Below the pieces are notes generated by a model. That model saw only the letters and a program-made list of their open reading frames with translations, was not told the origin of the DNA and searched no databases. The position numbers and the translations under genes were made by a program. Below are positions 13,165 through 22,004 of a DNA stretch of 55,443 bases, piece after piece. Each line of letters starts with the position of its first letter. Position 1 is the stretch's first letter. The stretch spans positions 84,831 to 140,273 of the forward strand of contig JABBOG010000001.1 of the NCBI GenBank assembly GCA_019351975.1, in the 5' to 3' direction. The DNA comes from Acidobacteriota bacterium (GTDB taxonomy: Bacteria; Acidobacteriota; Terriglobia; Terriglobales; Acidobacteriaceae).

Positions 13165-16100
13165 TCATTGGCGGGCTTCGGATGGGGGGTGGCGTTGGTT
13201 GAAGGTGGTGATGGAGTGTTTTTCGACGGCGTAGTAGAGGATGGGGACGGCGAGACGCGAGAGGAGGGTTGAGGCGACTTCGCCAGCGATGAGGGAGAGC
13301 GCGAGGCCCTGGAAGATGGGGTCGGAGAGGATGACGCTGGCACCGACGACGACTGCGGCGGCGGTGAGGAGCATGGGGCGGAAGCGGACGGCGCCGGCGT
13401 CGATGACGGCTTCGGCGAGTGGCATGCCCTGAGAGCGGCGTAGCTCGATGAAGTCGACGAGGATGATGGAGTTGCGGACGATGATGCCTGCGCCGGCGAT
13501 GAAACCGATCATGGAGGTAGCGGTGAAGAAGACGCCGAAGATGGCGTGCGCGGGAAGGATGCCGACGAGGGTGAGGGGGATGGGCGCCATGATGACGAGT
13601 GGGACGATGAAGGACTTGAACCAGCCGACGACGAGGACGTAGATGAGAAGGAGGACGGCGGCGAAGGCAATGCCGAGATCGCGGAAGACTTCGAGGGTGA
13701 TCTGCCACTCGCCGTCCCACTTCATGGAGTAGTGGTCGGTGGATTCGGGCTGGGTGGTGTTGTAGCGGGTGAGGGTGTAGCCGGCGGGCAGCTGGAGGTT
13801 GTCAAGCGCGGCGTTCATTTTGAAGATGGCGTAGACGGGGCTCTCTTCGGCACCGGCAACGTCTCCGGTGACGTAGACGACGCGCTGGAGATTCTTGTGA
13901 TAGATGCTGGGCTGGAGGGTGGATGGGGTGAGGTGGGTGAGCTCGCGGAGGGAGATGAGGCTGCCGTCGGCGGCTTTGAGCTTCATGTTGGCGAGCTGGT
14001 CGAAGGAGGAGCGGTCGGAGCGCTGCATTTCGACGTGGACGGGGATGCGTTCGCGAGATTGGTCGTCGTGGACGGAGCCTGCGTCGGCACCGGATTCGGC
14101 GATGCGGAGAGCTTTGGCGACGTCGTCGACGGAGATGCCGTGGAGGGCGGCCTGGGTCTGATCGACTTCGACGTTGAGTTGGGGTTGCGGGTCGTTGACG
14201 TACCAGTCGACGTCAACGACACCGGGGGTGGTCTGGAAGACTTTTTTGACGCGCTGGGCGACGTCGATTTGGCCGGCTTCGGTGGGGCCGTAGATTTCGG
14301 CGACGAGGGTTTCGATGACGGGCGGGCCGGGCGGGACTTCGGCGACTTTGATGCGCGCGCCGAAGGGAAGGCCGAGCTTGTCGAGCTCGGGGCGCATGCG
14401 TTTGGCGATGGCGTGGCTCTGGGAGGAGCGCTGGCTTTCGGGGAGGAGGTTGACCTGGATGTCGGCCTGGTTGGGCTGCTGGCGAAGGTAGTAGTGGCGG
14501 ACGAGGCCGTTGAAGTTGTAGGGGCCAGAGAGGCCGGTGTAGGTCTGGAAGTTGACGACGTCGGGCTGCTGAGAGAGGTACTGGCCGAGGACCTGGGTGA
14601 CGCGGGCGGTCTGTTCGAGCGGTGTGCCGTCGGGCATGTCTACGATGATCTGGAACTCGCTCTTGTTGTCGAAGGGGAGCATTTTGACGCGGACGGCTTT
14701 GAGGGGAACGAGAGCGACGGCGAGCAGGAGGAGAAGGATGACGCCGCCGAAGAAGAGCCAGCGGTAGCGGGCTGATTGGATGAGCGGCGACATGATGCGG
14801 CGGTAGAGGCGCGTGCTGCTGTTTTCGCTGGATTGAGTGTGGGTGTTGGTTTTGGACTCGTGCGCGAGGAGGCGCAGTGCGGCCCAGGGTGAGACGACGA
14901 AGGCGACGATGAGCGAGAAGAACATGGCCGAGGATGCGCCGACGGGGATGGGCCGCATGTACGGGCCCATGAGGCCGCGGACGAAGGCCATGGGAAGGAT
15001 GGCCGCGATGACGGCGATGGTGGCGAGGATGGTCGGGTTGCCGACCTCGGAGACGGCTTCGATGGCGACTTCGCTGAGCGGGCGGCCGATGTTTTCTTCG
15101 AGGCGGAAGTGGCGGACCATGTTTTCGACGACGACGATGGCGTCGTCGACGAGGATGCCGATGCTGAAGATGAGGGCGAAGAGAGTGACGCGGTTGAGGG
15201 TGTAGCCGTAGAGGTAGAAGGCGGCGAGAGTGAGTGCGAGGGTGACAGGGATGGCGAGGAGAACGACGCCGGACTCGCGCCAGCCGAGGAAGATGGCGAT
15301 GAGGAGGGTGACGGAGACGGTGGCGAGAAGGAGATGCTCGAGCAGGGTGTCGGACTTGGCTTTGGCGGTCTCGCCATAGTTGCGGGTGGTGGTGATATTG
15401 AGGTCGGCGGGGAGGGTGGTGTTGCGCATGCCGTCGACTTTTTTGAGGACGGCGTTGGCGACGTCGGTGGCGTTGGTGCCTTTGCGTTTGGCGACGGTGA
15501 GGGTGACGGCGGGGAACTCCTCGCCGGGTAGGCCGGAGCGGGTTTTGCTGGCGTCGCCGACGCCGAAGCTGACGTAGCTGGTGGGGTCGGCGGGGCCGTC
15601 GATGATCTGTGAGGCGACGTCGCGGAGCATGACGGGGGTGCCGTGATCGATGCTGACGACGACGTCTTCGAGGTCTTGCTTGCTTTTGAAGAAGCTGCCT
15701 GCGTCGAGGAGGATGTTCTGGTTGCCGCTGTTGAAGTCACCGGCCTGGAGGCGGGCGTTGGCGGCGCGAAGGTGGGCGACGACGATCTCTGGCGTGAGCG
15801 AGTAGGTGGCGAGGCGGTTGTTGCTGAGCTTGACCTGCATGGTGCGGGGCTGGCCGCCGATGATGGAGGTTTCGGAGACGTCTTTGACCTGCTTGACGCT
15901 GTCGTTGAGCTCGTCGGCGATGAGGCGGAGGTGGTAGGCGTCGTAGTTTTTGCCCCAGAGGGTGAGGGCGAGGATGGGGACGTCGTCGATGGAGCGCTCT
16001 TTGACGATGGATTGCGAGGCGGCGGAGGGGAGAAGGTTCCGGTTGGCGAAGAGCTTGCTGTAGACCTTGACCTGAGCGTCTTCCTGGCTGCTGCCGACTT

Positions 16101-16407
16101 TGAAGCGGACGATGACGAGGCTCTGGCCGGGGCTGGAGGTGGAGTAGACGAAGTCGACGCCGGGGAGTTGGTAGAGGATGTGCTCGATGGGAAGGGTGAC
16201 GCGCTGCTCGACTTCGGAGGGTGAGGCTCCGGGAAGCGCGGTGGTGACATCGAGCATGGGAACAACGATCTGGGGCTCTTCCTCGCGCGGGATGACGGCG
16301 ATGGCGAAGATGCCGAGGGCAAGGGACGCAACGATGAAGAGGGGTGTGAGTTTGGAGTTGAGGAAGGTGGACGCGATGCGTCCGGCGATGCCGAGGGGAT
16401 GCTTCAT
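13165..16407 (-). CDS. RND-family efflux transporter permease
   Basis: The 1080-residue inner-membrane proton-driven pump starts at MKHPLGIAGRIAS. It has the standard RND plan: TM1 (about 24-40), a large periplasmic loop beginning REEEPQIVVPMLDV, TM2-7 (about 345-560), a second periplasmic loop, and TM8-12 at the end. The IFSIGILVDDAIVVVENMV segment in TM4 carries the adjacent aspartates that conduct protons, and GxxLP-type turns occur (RxLPxSEV region). It resembles the HAE/multidrug-type subfamily; the substrate is not predictable. The start overlaps the stop of the adaptor gene by 4 bp, so the three efflux genes are one translationally coupled operon. Confidence 0.95.
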   Translation of the reverse strand: MKHPLGIAGRIASTFLNSKLTPLFIVASLALGIFAIAVIPREEEPQIVVPMLDVTTALPGASPSEVEQRVTLPIEHILYQLPGVDFVYSTSSPGQSLVIVRFKVGSSQEDAQVKVYSKLFANRNLLPSAASQSIVKERSIDDVPILALTLWGKNYDAYHLRLIADELNDSVKQVKDVSETSIIGGQPRTMQVKLSNNRLATYSLTPEIVVAHLRAANARLQAGDFNSGNQNILLDAGSFFKSKQDLEDVVVSIDHGTPVMLRDVASQIIDGPADPTSYVSFGVGDASKTRSGLPGEEFPAVTLTVAKRKGTNATDVANAVLKKVDGMRNTTLPADLNITTTRNYGETAKAKSDTLLEHLLLATVSVTLLIAIFLGWRESGVVLLAIPVTLALTLAAFYLYGYTLNRVTLFALIFSIGILVDDAIVVVENMVRHFRLEENIGRPLSEVAIEAVSEVGNPTILATIAVIAAILPMAFVRGLMGPYMRPIPVGASSAMFFSLIVAFVVSPWAALRLLAHESKTNTHTQSSENSSTRLYRRIMSPLIQSARYRWLFFGGVILLLLLAVALVPLKAVRVKMLPFDNKSEFQIIVDMPDGTPLEQTARVTQVLGQYLSQQPDVVNFQTYTGLSGPYNFNGLVRHYYLRQQPNQADIQVNLLPESQRSSQSHAIAKRMRPELDKLGLPFGARIKVAEVPPGPPVIETLVAEIYGPTEAGQIDVAQRVKKVFQTTPGVVDVDWYVNDPQPQLNVEVDQTQAALHGISVDDVAKALRIAESGADAGSVHDDQSRERIPVHVEMQRSDRSSFDQLANMKLKAADGSLISLRELTHLTPSTLQPSIYHKNLQRVVYVTGDVAGAEESPVYAIFKMNAALDNLQLPAGYTLTRYNTTQPESTDHYSMKWDGEWQITLEVFRDLGIAFAAVLLLIYVLVVGWFKSFIVPLVIMAPIPLTLVGILPAHAIFGVFFTATSMIGFIAGAGIIVRNSIILVDFIELRRSQGMPLAEAVIDAGAVRFRPMLLTAAAVVVGASVILSDPIFQGLALSLIAGEVASTLLSRLAVPILYYAVEKHSITTFNQRHPPSEARQ

Positions 16408-17528
16408 TGGGCGGCCTCGATCTTGCGGCCGCCGAGTTCGCGGTCTGCGGGAGAGAGAACGACGGTCTCGCCGGGGCTCATGCCGGAGAGGACTTCGGTG
16501 TCGGTGGCGTGGGTTGCGCCGAGGGTGATGTAGCGCATGGAGGCGATACCGGAGGTATCTACGACCCATGCGCCATGGATGGAGCCGTGGGTGACGATTG
16601 CGGCGGTGGGAATGAGCAGCGCGGGCTGCGCGGTGGATGGGAGCAGCGCGGTGCCGGAGATGCCGGAACGAAGGCCGGGGGTGGCGGGGAGGTCGAGCTT
16701 GACGAGGAAGGTGCGGCTGGCGGGGTCGGCGGCGGGATCGATCGCTGCGACGTTGGCATGGAGGCCGGGATGCGGGAGATTGGGGATGGTTACGGCGATG
16801 GGCTGGCCGGTGTGGATGGAGGCGATGAGGGACTGGTCGACGGGGATGTCCATCTGGAGGGTGCCGGATTTTTCAAGCTGAAGGAGAGGCATGCCGGGGG
16901 TGGCGAGAGCGCCGGGGTCGACGCGGCGGGCGGTGACGACGCCGCTAAAGGGGGCGCGGATGTGGGCGTAGTCAGCCATGGTGGAGGAGCCGACGGCGGC
17001 GGCCTGCTGGGCGGCGAGCTGGGCTTTGGCGGCCTCGACACGAGCGGCGGTTTCCTGCGCTTTCTGCTGGATTTCGTCGAACTCCTGCGGGCTGACGCTC
17101 TTTCTGTCGCGCAGGATTTGATAGCGGGCGAGGGTGGAGTTGGCGAGGTTGGCGTCGGTCTGGGCGAGGGCGAGTTCGTGCTGACTGGCGGTGACGTTGG
17201 CCTGGGAGCGGACGACTTCGGAGTGGGCTTCGGCGGCGTTGAGGGTGACGAGGAGCTGGCCTGCGCGGACGTGGTCGCCTTCGTGGATGGCGACGTTGAG
17301 GACCTGGCCGGTGGTCTGCGCGGCGAGGGTTGCGGACTCCCTGGCCTGCACGGTGCCGGTGATGCTGACGGTGCCGGGAATGCTGGCTTGATGAACCTGC
17401 GCGACGGAGAGGCCGGTGACGACCTGCGGCGTGTGCGCGACAGGCGCGGGCGAGGAGCAGCCGAGGAGAAGTGCCGCGCTGAGCGATACGGTGGCGATGA
17501 TGGTGCTGCGATGAGTCGGGTGCGTCAT
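16404..17528 (-). CDS. RND efflux periplasmic adaptor (membrane fusion protein)
   Basis: The 374-residue product is a lipoprotein: MTHPTHRSTIIATVSLSAALLLGC ends in an L-L-G-C lipobox. The order is the usual barrel-hairpin-lipoyl arrangement: a lipoyl half (VQARESATLAAQTTGQVLNV and IHEGDHVRAGQLLVTL), an alpha-helical hairpin (about 105-180), the second lipoyl half (IRAPFSGVVTARRVDPGAL) and beta-barrel and membrane-proximal domains (TAIVTHG...). It links the RND pump to the TolC-type channel. It overlaps both neighbours by 4 bp (ATGA). Confidence 0.94.
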   Translation of the reverse strand: MTHPTHRSTIIATVSLSAALLLGCSSPAPVAHTPQVVTGLSVAQVHQASIPGTVSITGTVQARESATLAAQTTGQVLNVAIHEGDHVRAGQLLVTLNAAEAHSEVVRSQANVTASQHELALAQTDANLANSTLARYQILRDRKSVSPQEFDEIQQKAQETAARVEAAKAQLAAQQAAAVGSSTMADYAHIRAPFSGVVTARRVDPGALATPGMPLLQLEKSGTLQMDIPVDQSLIASIHTGQPIAVTIPNLPHPGLHANVAAIDPAADPASRTFLVKLDLPATPGLRSGISGTALLPSTAQPALLIPTAAIVTHGSIHGAWVVDTSGIASMRYITLGATHATDTEVLSGMSPGETVVLSPADRELGGRKIEAAQ

Positions 17529-18886
17529 TGGATGTCCCCTGCGCTTTCGGCGGTGAGTGTTCCGGTGGCAAATTGGAGATCGGCGAAGTGAAGATCGTTG
17601 CTGTAGACGGCCTGCCAGTAGTTGGTCTGGCTGTGGCGCTGCTGGTCTTCGGTGCGGAGGAGGTCGGTCATGGTGGCGAGGCCGGCCTGGTAGCGGTCGT
17701 TGGCGATGCGGAGGCCTTCGGCGGTCTGCTGCGAGGAGGCTTTGGCAACGACGAGAGCCTGCTGCGCGGCGAGGAGGCTGTAGTAGGCACGGGTGACGTC
17801 GAGGCGAATCTGCTGGTCGGCGGCGGCGGCGGATGCCTGGGCGCGGCGGAGGCCGATCTTCGCCATGGCAAGCTCCTGGCGTTTCGCGGCGGGAAGGAGG
17901 TCGAGGCGAAGCTCGGCTCCGGCGACCCAGTCGTTGCCGCCGGAGCCGGCGAAGGAGTCGCGGTCCATCTGCCATGAGCCGTAGGTGGAGATCTGGGGAC
18001 CGAAGGCGGATTTGGCGGCGGCTATGGCGCTGGTGTCGGCCTGATCCTGGAGTTGCAGGACGGTGCGGTCGGGACGGTTGTGGAGCGCGGTTGCGATTGC
18101 GTCGTCGAGGGGGGTGGCGGGGTGTTGGTGCTCGGCGAGGGGGAGAAGATGGCGGCGCTGCGGGGCGATGGGTGTGCCGATGGCGGCTTCGAGTTCTGCC
18201 CATGCGATCTGCACCTGGCCCTGCGCGATGATCTGCTCCTGCTGGCGTTCGGCGAGGTAGGCGGAGGCGGCGATCTTGTCGGCTTCGACGCTGAGGCCGG
18301 CGTCGAACCTGTTGATGCTGGAGGTCTGGATGGCCTGCGCGGTGAGAAGGTTGTGGTCGGCGAGATCAGCCTGACGGAGTGCGAAGAGGACGGCCTCGTA
18401 GGCCTGAACCGTCTGCAGTTCAAGCTGCTGGTCGGAGCGAGTGTTGGCGGCGGAGGCGCTTTTGGCGAGGAGATCGGCGGTGCGGATGTCGCGCTCGGTC
18501 TTCCAGGAGTCGAAGAGGGTCCAGGAGCCGGAGAAGCGGGTGACGAAGTCGTTGGCGGGCTGGGGGCGGTTGAGGGCGTTGAGGGAGAAGTCGTTCTGGG
18601 TGAACCGTTGCTGCCGGAGGCGAGTGCCGAAGACGTACACGGGGTCGTTGCCGCGGGTGATGTTCTCGTTGAAGAAGAGATTGGGGAGAAGGGAGGTGCG
18701 TACGATGCGAGCCCGGGCGTCGGCGAGTTGGGTGTCGGCGAGCGCAACCTTCTTCTGGGGGTTGTGCTCCAGCGAGATGGCGACGGCGTCTCGGAGGGAG
18801 ATGGGCGGCGGTGGCTGCTGCGCGGAGGCCATGGCGGGTGGAAGGACAGCGTAGGCCAAGATCATGGCGCACAAAATCGTTTGCAT
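17525..18886 (-). CDS. TolC-family outer membrane efflux protein
   Basis: The 453-residue product has a signal peptide (MQTILCAMILAYAVLPPAMASAQ) and two outer-membrane-efflux repeats: residues about 35-235 starting SLRDAVAISLEHNPQKKVALAD, and about 250-445 starting DDAIATALHNRPDRTVLQLQ. The long helices (VALADTQLADARARIV; RLDVTRAYYSLLAAQQALVVAKA) form the periplasmic tunnel. AGGAG lies 4 nt before the ATG. It is the first gene of the efflux operon and lies 98 bp downstream of a divergent-functioning but co-oriented ECF sigma gene, which may control it. Confidence 0.94.
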   Translation of the reverse strand: MQTILCAMILAYAVLPPAMASAQQPPPPISLRDAVAISLEHNPQKKVALADTQLADARARIVRTSLLPNLFFNENITRGNDPVYVFGTRLRQQRFTQNDFSLNALNRPQPANDFVTRFSGSWTLFDSWKTERDIRTADLLAKSASAANTRSDQQLELQTVQAYEAVLFALRQADLADHNLLTAQAIQTSSINRFDAGLSVEADKIAASAYLAERQQEQIIAQGQVQIAWAELEAAIGTPIAPQRRHLLPLAEHQHPATPLDDAIATALHNRPDRTVLQLQDQADTSAIAAAKSAFGPQISTYGSWQMDRDSFAGSGGNDWVAGAELRLDLLPAAKRQELAMAKIGLRRAQASAAAADQQIRLDVTRAYYSLLAAQQALVVAKASSQQTAEGLRIANDRYQAGLATMTDLLRTEDQQRHSQTNYWQAVYSNDLHFADLQFATGTLTAESAGDIQ

Positions 18887-18984
18887 CGTTCTCCTGTCTC
18901 TTTGCGCAGCCGGAACGGCGATCAGCCGAGACGGGCGTGGCGAAGATCTGTTTCAAGAGAAGAAAGACACGGGAGAGGATTTTG

Positions 18985-19896
18985 TTACAGCGGTAGCGAA
19001 GGATTTTGTTGGGCGGGCAGCCCGACCATGCGCAGGTACTCCTGTGTGAGCAGGGCGCGGAGGCGAAGGTTGACATGGGGGTCGCAGAGGGGGTCTGCGT
19101 TGCGGCAGCGGTCGATGGCCTGGCGGAGATCCTGAATGAAGGCGACGCAGGGCTGGCAGGCGTCGATGTGCTTGCGCATCTGGTCGCAGGCTGGGGTCTG
19201 AATGCGTCCGTCGAGGTATTCGGAGAGGTTGGCGAAGATCTCGCGGCACTGGCGCGAGCGGGCTGTGGCGGGAGTGCGTTTGTGGGGGCGGGGTTCGGTC
19301 GTGGCGCCGTGCGGCGGAAGGCGGCGTTCGGTGGGGGCAAGCGTGCGGCGGACATGGAGGCGGGCTCGATGAAGGCGAACACGGACGGTGCCGGGTTTGA
19401 TGCCGAGTACCCGCGCGATCTGGTCGGTGTCGAGGTCTTCCATGTCATGCAGGACGAGGACGAGGCGGTACTGCGCGGGGACGGTCATGATGGCGGCCTG
19501 CAGGCGCTGGCTTTGCTCGGCGCTGGAGGCCTGGGCCTCGGGCGTCGGTTTTGCGTCGCGGAGGAGATCTGCGAGCTCGGATTCGTCGGGCAACAGGTCG
19601 CTGAGGGAGACGGTGCTGGTTGGCGAGTGGACGCCTTTGCGGCGCATACGCCAGCAGCGATTGCGCGCGACGGTGTAGAGCCAGACGGCGAGGGCGCGCG
19701 GGTCGGTGATTTTGGAAAGGTGGGGGAGGGAGCGGACGAAGACCTCCTGGGCGGTGTCCTCGGCGTCCTGAGGATGTCCGCAGACCTTCATGCTGAAGGA
19801 GTAGACGGTGTTCTGAAGCATGGCGATGGCCTCGTTGATGGAGGACGGGTCGTTGCGCTGCAGCAGTTCGGTGGCTGTGACGAGTTCTGGACGCAT
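18985..19896 (-). CDS. ECF sigma factor fused to a zinc-binding anti-sigma (ZAS-like) domain
   Basis: The 303-residue product has sigma region 2 (about 20-90; GHPQDAEDTAQEVFVRSLPHL) and region 4 (about 128-185; DTDQIARVLGIKPGTVRVRLHRARL). After a basic linker it adds a C-terminal zf-HC2/ZAS segment with C217 and H243-x3-C247-x2-C250, the zinc motif of cytoplasmic anti-sigma factors. Normally these two parts are separate proteins; fusion would make a self-inhibited or redox-responsive sigma factor. It lies 98 bp upstream of, and in the same direction as, the tripartite efflux operon, so it may sense a redox or toxic signal and induce efflux. That link is inference. Confidence 0.9.
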   Translation of the reverse strand: MRPELVTATELLQRNDPSSINEAIAMLQNTVYSFSMKVCGHPQDAEDTAQEVFVRSLPHLSKITDPRALAVWLYTVARNRCWRMRRKGVHSPTSTVSLSDLLPDESELADLLRDAKPTPEAQASSAEQSQRLQAAIMTVPAQYRLVLVLHDMEDLDTDQIARVLGIKPGTVRVRLHRARLHVRRTLAPTERRLPPHGATTEPRPHKRTPATARSRQCREIFANLSEYLDGRIQTPACDQMRKHIDACQPCVAFIQDLRQAIDRCRNADPLCDPHVNLRLRALLTQEYLRMVGLPAQQNPSLPL

Positions 19897-20101
19897 GCAT
19901 CTCCGATGACGCTTGACGCATGATGCGCGTGCGTTGGGTGGTAGTTTGCATGATATTCGCTTGGAGGTGGGTGCGGTTTGGGTGGGGTGTTGGGTAGGGG
20001 TATGGAGAATTTGTGAAGGTGGAACCAGGTTGTGTACTCATGGAATTCGCTTAAGATGTCGACAGTAGACTAAGAGATATTGCGCGATCGTAAAAAATGT
20101 G

Positions 20102-20129
20102 TTGCATTTTTTTATTTTGCCTGTATGCT
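20102..20129 (+). promoter_or_regulatory. Probable sigma-70-type promoter
   Basis: A TTGCAT -35 box (20102-20107) and TATGCT -10 box (20124-20129) are separated by 16 bp of T-rich DNA. Transcription would start near 20136 and give a leader of about 110 nt before the small membrane protein gene. Confidence 0.5.
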
Positions 20130-20135
20130 CAGGGC

Positions 20136-20249
20136 TTACCCCATGGATACCAGGCAGTAGAAATACTGCGTGTGAGTAGCGTAACTGTGCTAGTAGCACA
20201 AAGATTAACCGGGCCTTGAATTAGAGCAATTTTAGAGGTGCGCTGGCTA
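20136..20249 (+). ncRNA. Structured 5' leader with two hairpins
   Basis: Hairpin A is GCAGTA-GAAA-TACTGC (20154-20169), a perfect 6-bp stem with a GNRA-type tetraloop. Hairpin B is TGTGC-TAGTA-GCACA (20186-20200), which as DNA is a 7-bp dyad around one base. A GNRA loop suggests selection on RNA tertiary structure. I match it to no riboswitch family. Hairpin B alternatively could be a protein-binding site. Nothing else is evident in the 350-bp gap upstream of the gene. Confidence 0.4.
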
Positions 20250-20582
20250 ATGTTGAAGACGATCTATCTTTCGAGCGTAATCGTATTGCTGTTCGTGTCG
20301 GGCGTGTGGCATATTGCTGCACCCAAACAGACGACGGGCTGGATGAACAGAGAACGTGGCATTCGCATTCTTGGTGCGATCATGCTGGAGATGTCGATTC
20401 CGTGCGTTGCATGGGGAGGACTTTACTTCTGGATACTGTTTGTAGGCCTGACGGTGTCTGGATTCATGCGGTTCTGCAGGCCGCAGGTGTCGCTGGCAAT
20501 GCTGTCGCAAAGGATGCCGGGGTGGCTTCAGGCCGGGCTGCTGGTCGAAGGCGCGACGCTGGTCTGGGCGCTGCGGTTTTAG
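20250..20582 (+). CDS. Small membrane protein of unknown function
   Basis: The 110-residue product has three or four hydrophobic segments (about 4-22, 42-64, 68-75 and 92-110). It has the pattern AxPKQTTxWMNRERGIRILGAIMLEMSIP between the first two, and a carboxyl end of WALRF. I chose the ATG at 20250, with AGAGGT 10 nt upstream; a GTG at 20238 is possible. It has no recognised domain. Its preceding structured leader suggests post-transcriptional control. It is followed 107 bp later by hmgA in the same direction, but no function in tyrosine breakdown is apparent. Confidence 0.7.
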   Translation: MLKTIYLSSVIVLLFVSGVWHIAAPKQTTGWMNRERGIRILGAIMLEMSIPCVAWGGLYFWILFVGLTVSGFMRFCRPQVSLAMLSQRMPGWLQAGLLVEGATLVWALRF

Positions 20583-20689
20583 CTGCGGGTAGTGCCTGAA
20601 AGCGCTGCAAATGGTGTGCTTGCACGCCAAAGATGGTCAGTACGTGCGATACTCTCGTTGCTCGGATTTGAGGGCAATGACGAGGGTTT

Positions 20690-22000
20690 ATGGCAGAAGA
20701 GATGGGTCGCGCGTATCAGTCAGGATTTGGCAACGAGTTCGCCACAGAGGCCGCGCCGGGAGGACTGCCTGTGGGGCAGAACTCTCCGCAGCGACACAAG
20801 CTGGGGCTGTATGCGGAGCAGGTGAGTGGATCGGCGTTTACGACGCCGCGCGGGCAGAACCGGCGGTCGTGGATGTACCGGATTCGTCCGTCGGTGGTGC
20901 ATGAGCCGTATCAGCCGTTTGCGAAGCAGACGTTGCTGCGGAGTGGGCCGTTTGACGAAGTTCCTACGCCACCGAACCAGATGCGTTGGAATCCGCTGCC
21001 GCTGCCGATGGAGCCGACGGATTTTGTCGAGGGCATTACGACCGTCGGCGGGAATGGCGACCCGGCGACGCAGGACGGTGTTGGCATCCATATCTATGCG
21101 GCGAATGCTTCGATGTCGACGAGGATTTTCTACAATGCTGATGGGGAGATGCTGATTCTGCCGCAGCAGGGTGGTTTGCGTCTGGCGACGGAGTGCGGTG
21201 TTCTGGAGGTGAAACCGGGGATGCTGGCGGTGGTTCCGCGTGGCATCAAGTTTCGTGTGGAGCTGCTGGAGGCGGAGGCGCGGGGGTACATCTGCGAGAA
21301 CTATGGGCAGCCGTTTCGGCTACCGGAGTTAGGGCCGATTGGAGCGAATGGGCTGGCGAATTCGCGTGATTTTCTGACGCCTGTGGCGGCGTTTGAGGAT
21401 GAAGAAGGGGAGTTCGAGGTGGTGTCGAAGTTCCTGGGGAGGCTGTGGACGTCGCGCTACAATCATTCGCCGCTGGATGTGGTCGCGTGGCACGGGAACT
21501 ATGCGCCGTATATGTATGACATGGCACGATTTAATGTGATCAATACGGTCAGCTTCGATCATCCGGATCCGTCGATTTTTACGGTCTTGACGGCGCCTTC
21601 GGTGGTTTCTGGGACGGCAAATGTGGACTTTGCGATTTTTCCGCCGCGGTGGCTGGTGGCGGAGAACACGTTTCGTCCGCCGTGGTTTCATCGCAATATG
21701 ATGAACGAGTTTATGGGGCTGATCTATGGCGAGTATGACGCAAAGGCCGAGGGTTTCCTGCCGGGCGGAGCGAGCCTTCATAACTGCATGTCGGGCCATG
21801 GGCCGGATGCGGAGACGTTTGAGCGGGCGACGGCGGCGGAGTTGCAGCCGCGCAAGGTCTCGGATACGCTGGCGTTCATGTTTGAGACGCGGATGGTGGT
21901 TCGACCGACGCGGTATGCGATGGAGTCGAAGATTCTGCAGCACGAATATTACGAGTGCTGGCAGGGGTTGAAGCGGAAGTATACCGGCGGGAATTTGTAG
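20690..22000 (+). CDS. hmgA: Homogentisate 1,2-dioxygenase
   Basis: This enzyme opens the ring of homogentisate with O2 to give maleylacetoacetate in tyrosine and phenylalanine breakdown. The 436-residue product is of family length and starts [13 protein letters not shown], the family hallmark. The iron site is visible: His and Glu in [19 protein letters not shown] and a second His in [19 protein letters not shown] precedes the ATG. It is 4 bp ahead of fahA, clearly one operon. Maleylacetoacetate isomerase, the step between them, is absent from the window. Confidence 0.97.
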   Translation: MAEEMGRAYQSGFGNEFATEAAPGGLPVGQNSPQRHKLGLYAEQVSGSAFTTPRGQNRRSWMYRIRPSVVHEPYQPFAKQTLLRSGPFDEVPTPPNQMRWNPLPLPMEPTDFVEGITTVGGNGDPATQDGVGIHIYAANASMSTRIFYNADGEMLILPQQGGLRLATECGVLEVKPGMLAVVPRGIKFRVELLEAEARGYICENYGQPFRLPELGPIGANGLANSRDFLTPVAAFEDEEGEFEVVSKFLGRLWTSRYNHSPLDVVAWHGNYAPYMYDMARFNVINTVSFDHPDPSIFTVLTAPSVVSGTANVDFAIFPPRWLVAENTFRPPWFHRNMMNEFMGLIYGEYDAKAEGFLPGGASLHNCMSGHGPDAETFERATAAELQPRKVSDTLAFMFETRMVVRPTRYAMESKILQHEYYECWQGLKRKYTGGNL

Positions 22001-22004
22001 CAGT

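Noticed and set aside
13546-14775. A 409-residue acidic frame antisense to the RND gene
   Set aside because: Runs of Glu, Gly, Val and Asp without domains; opposite strand of a gene with clear RND motifs.
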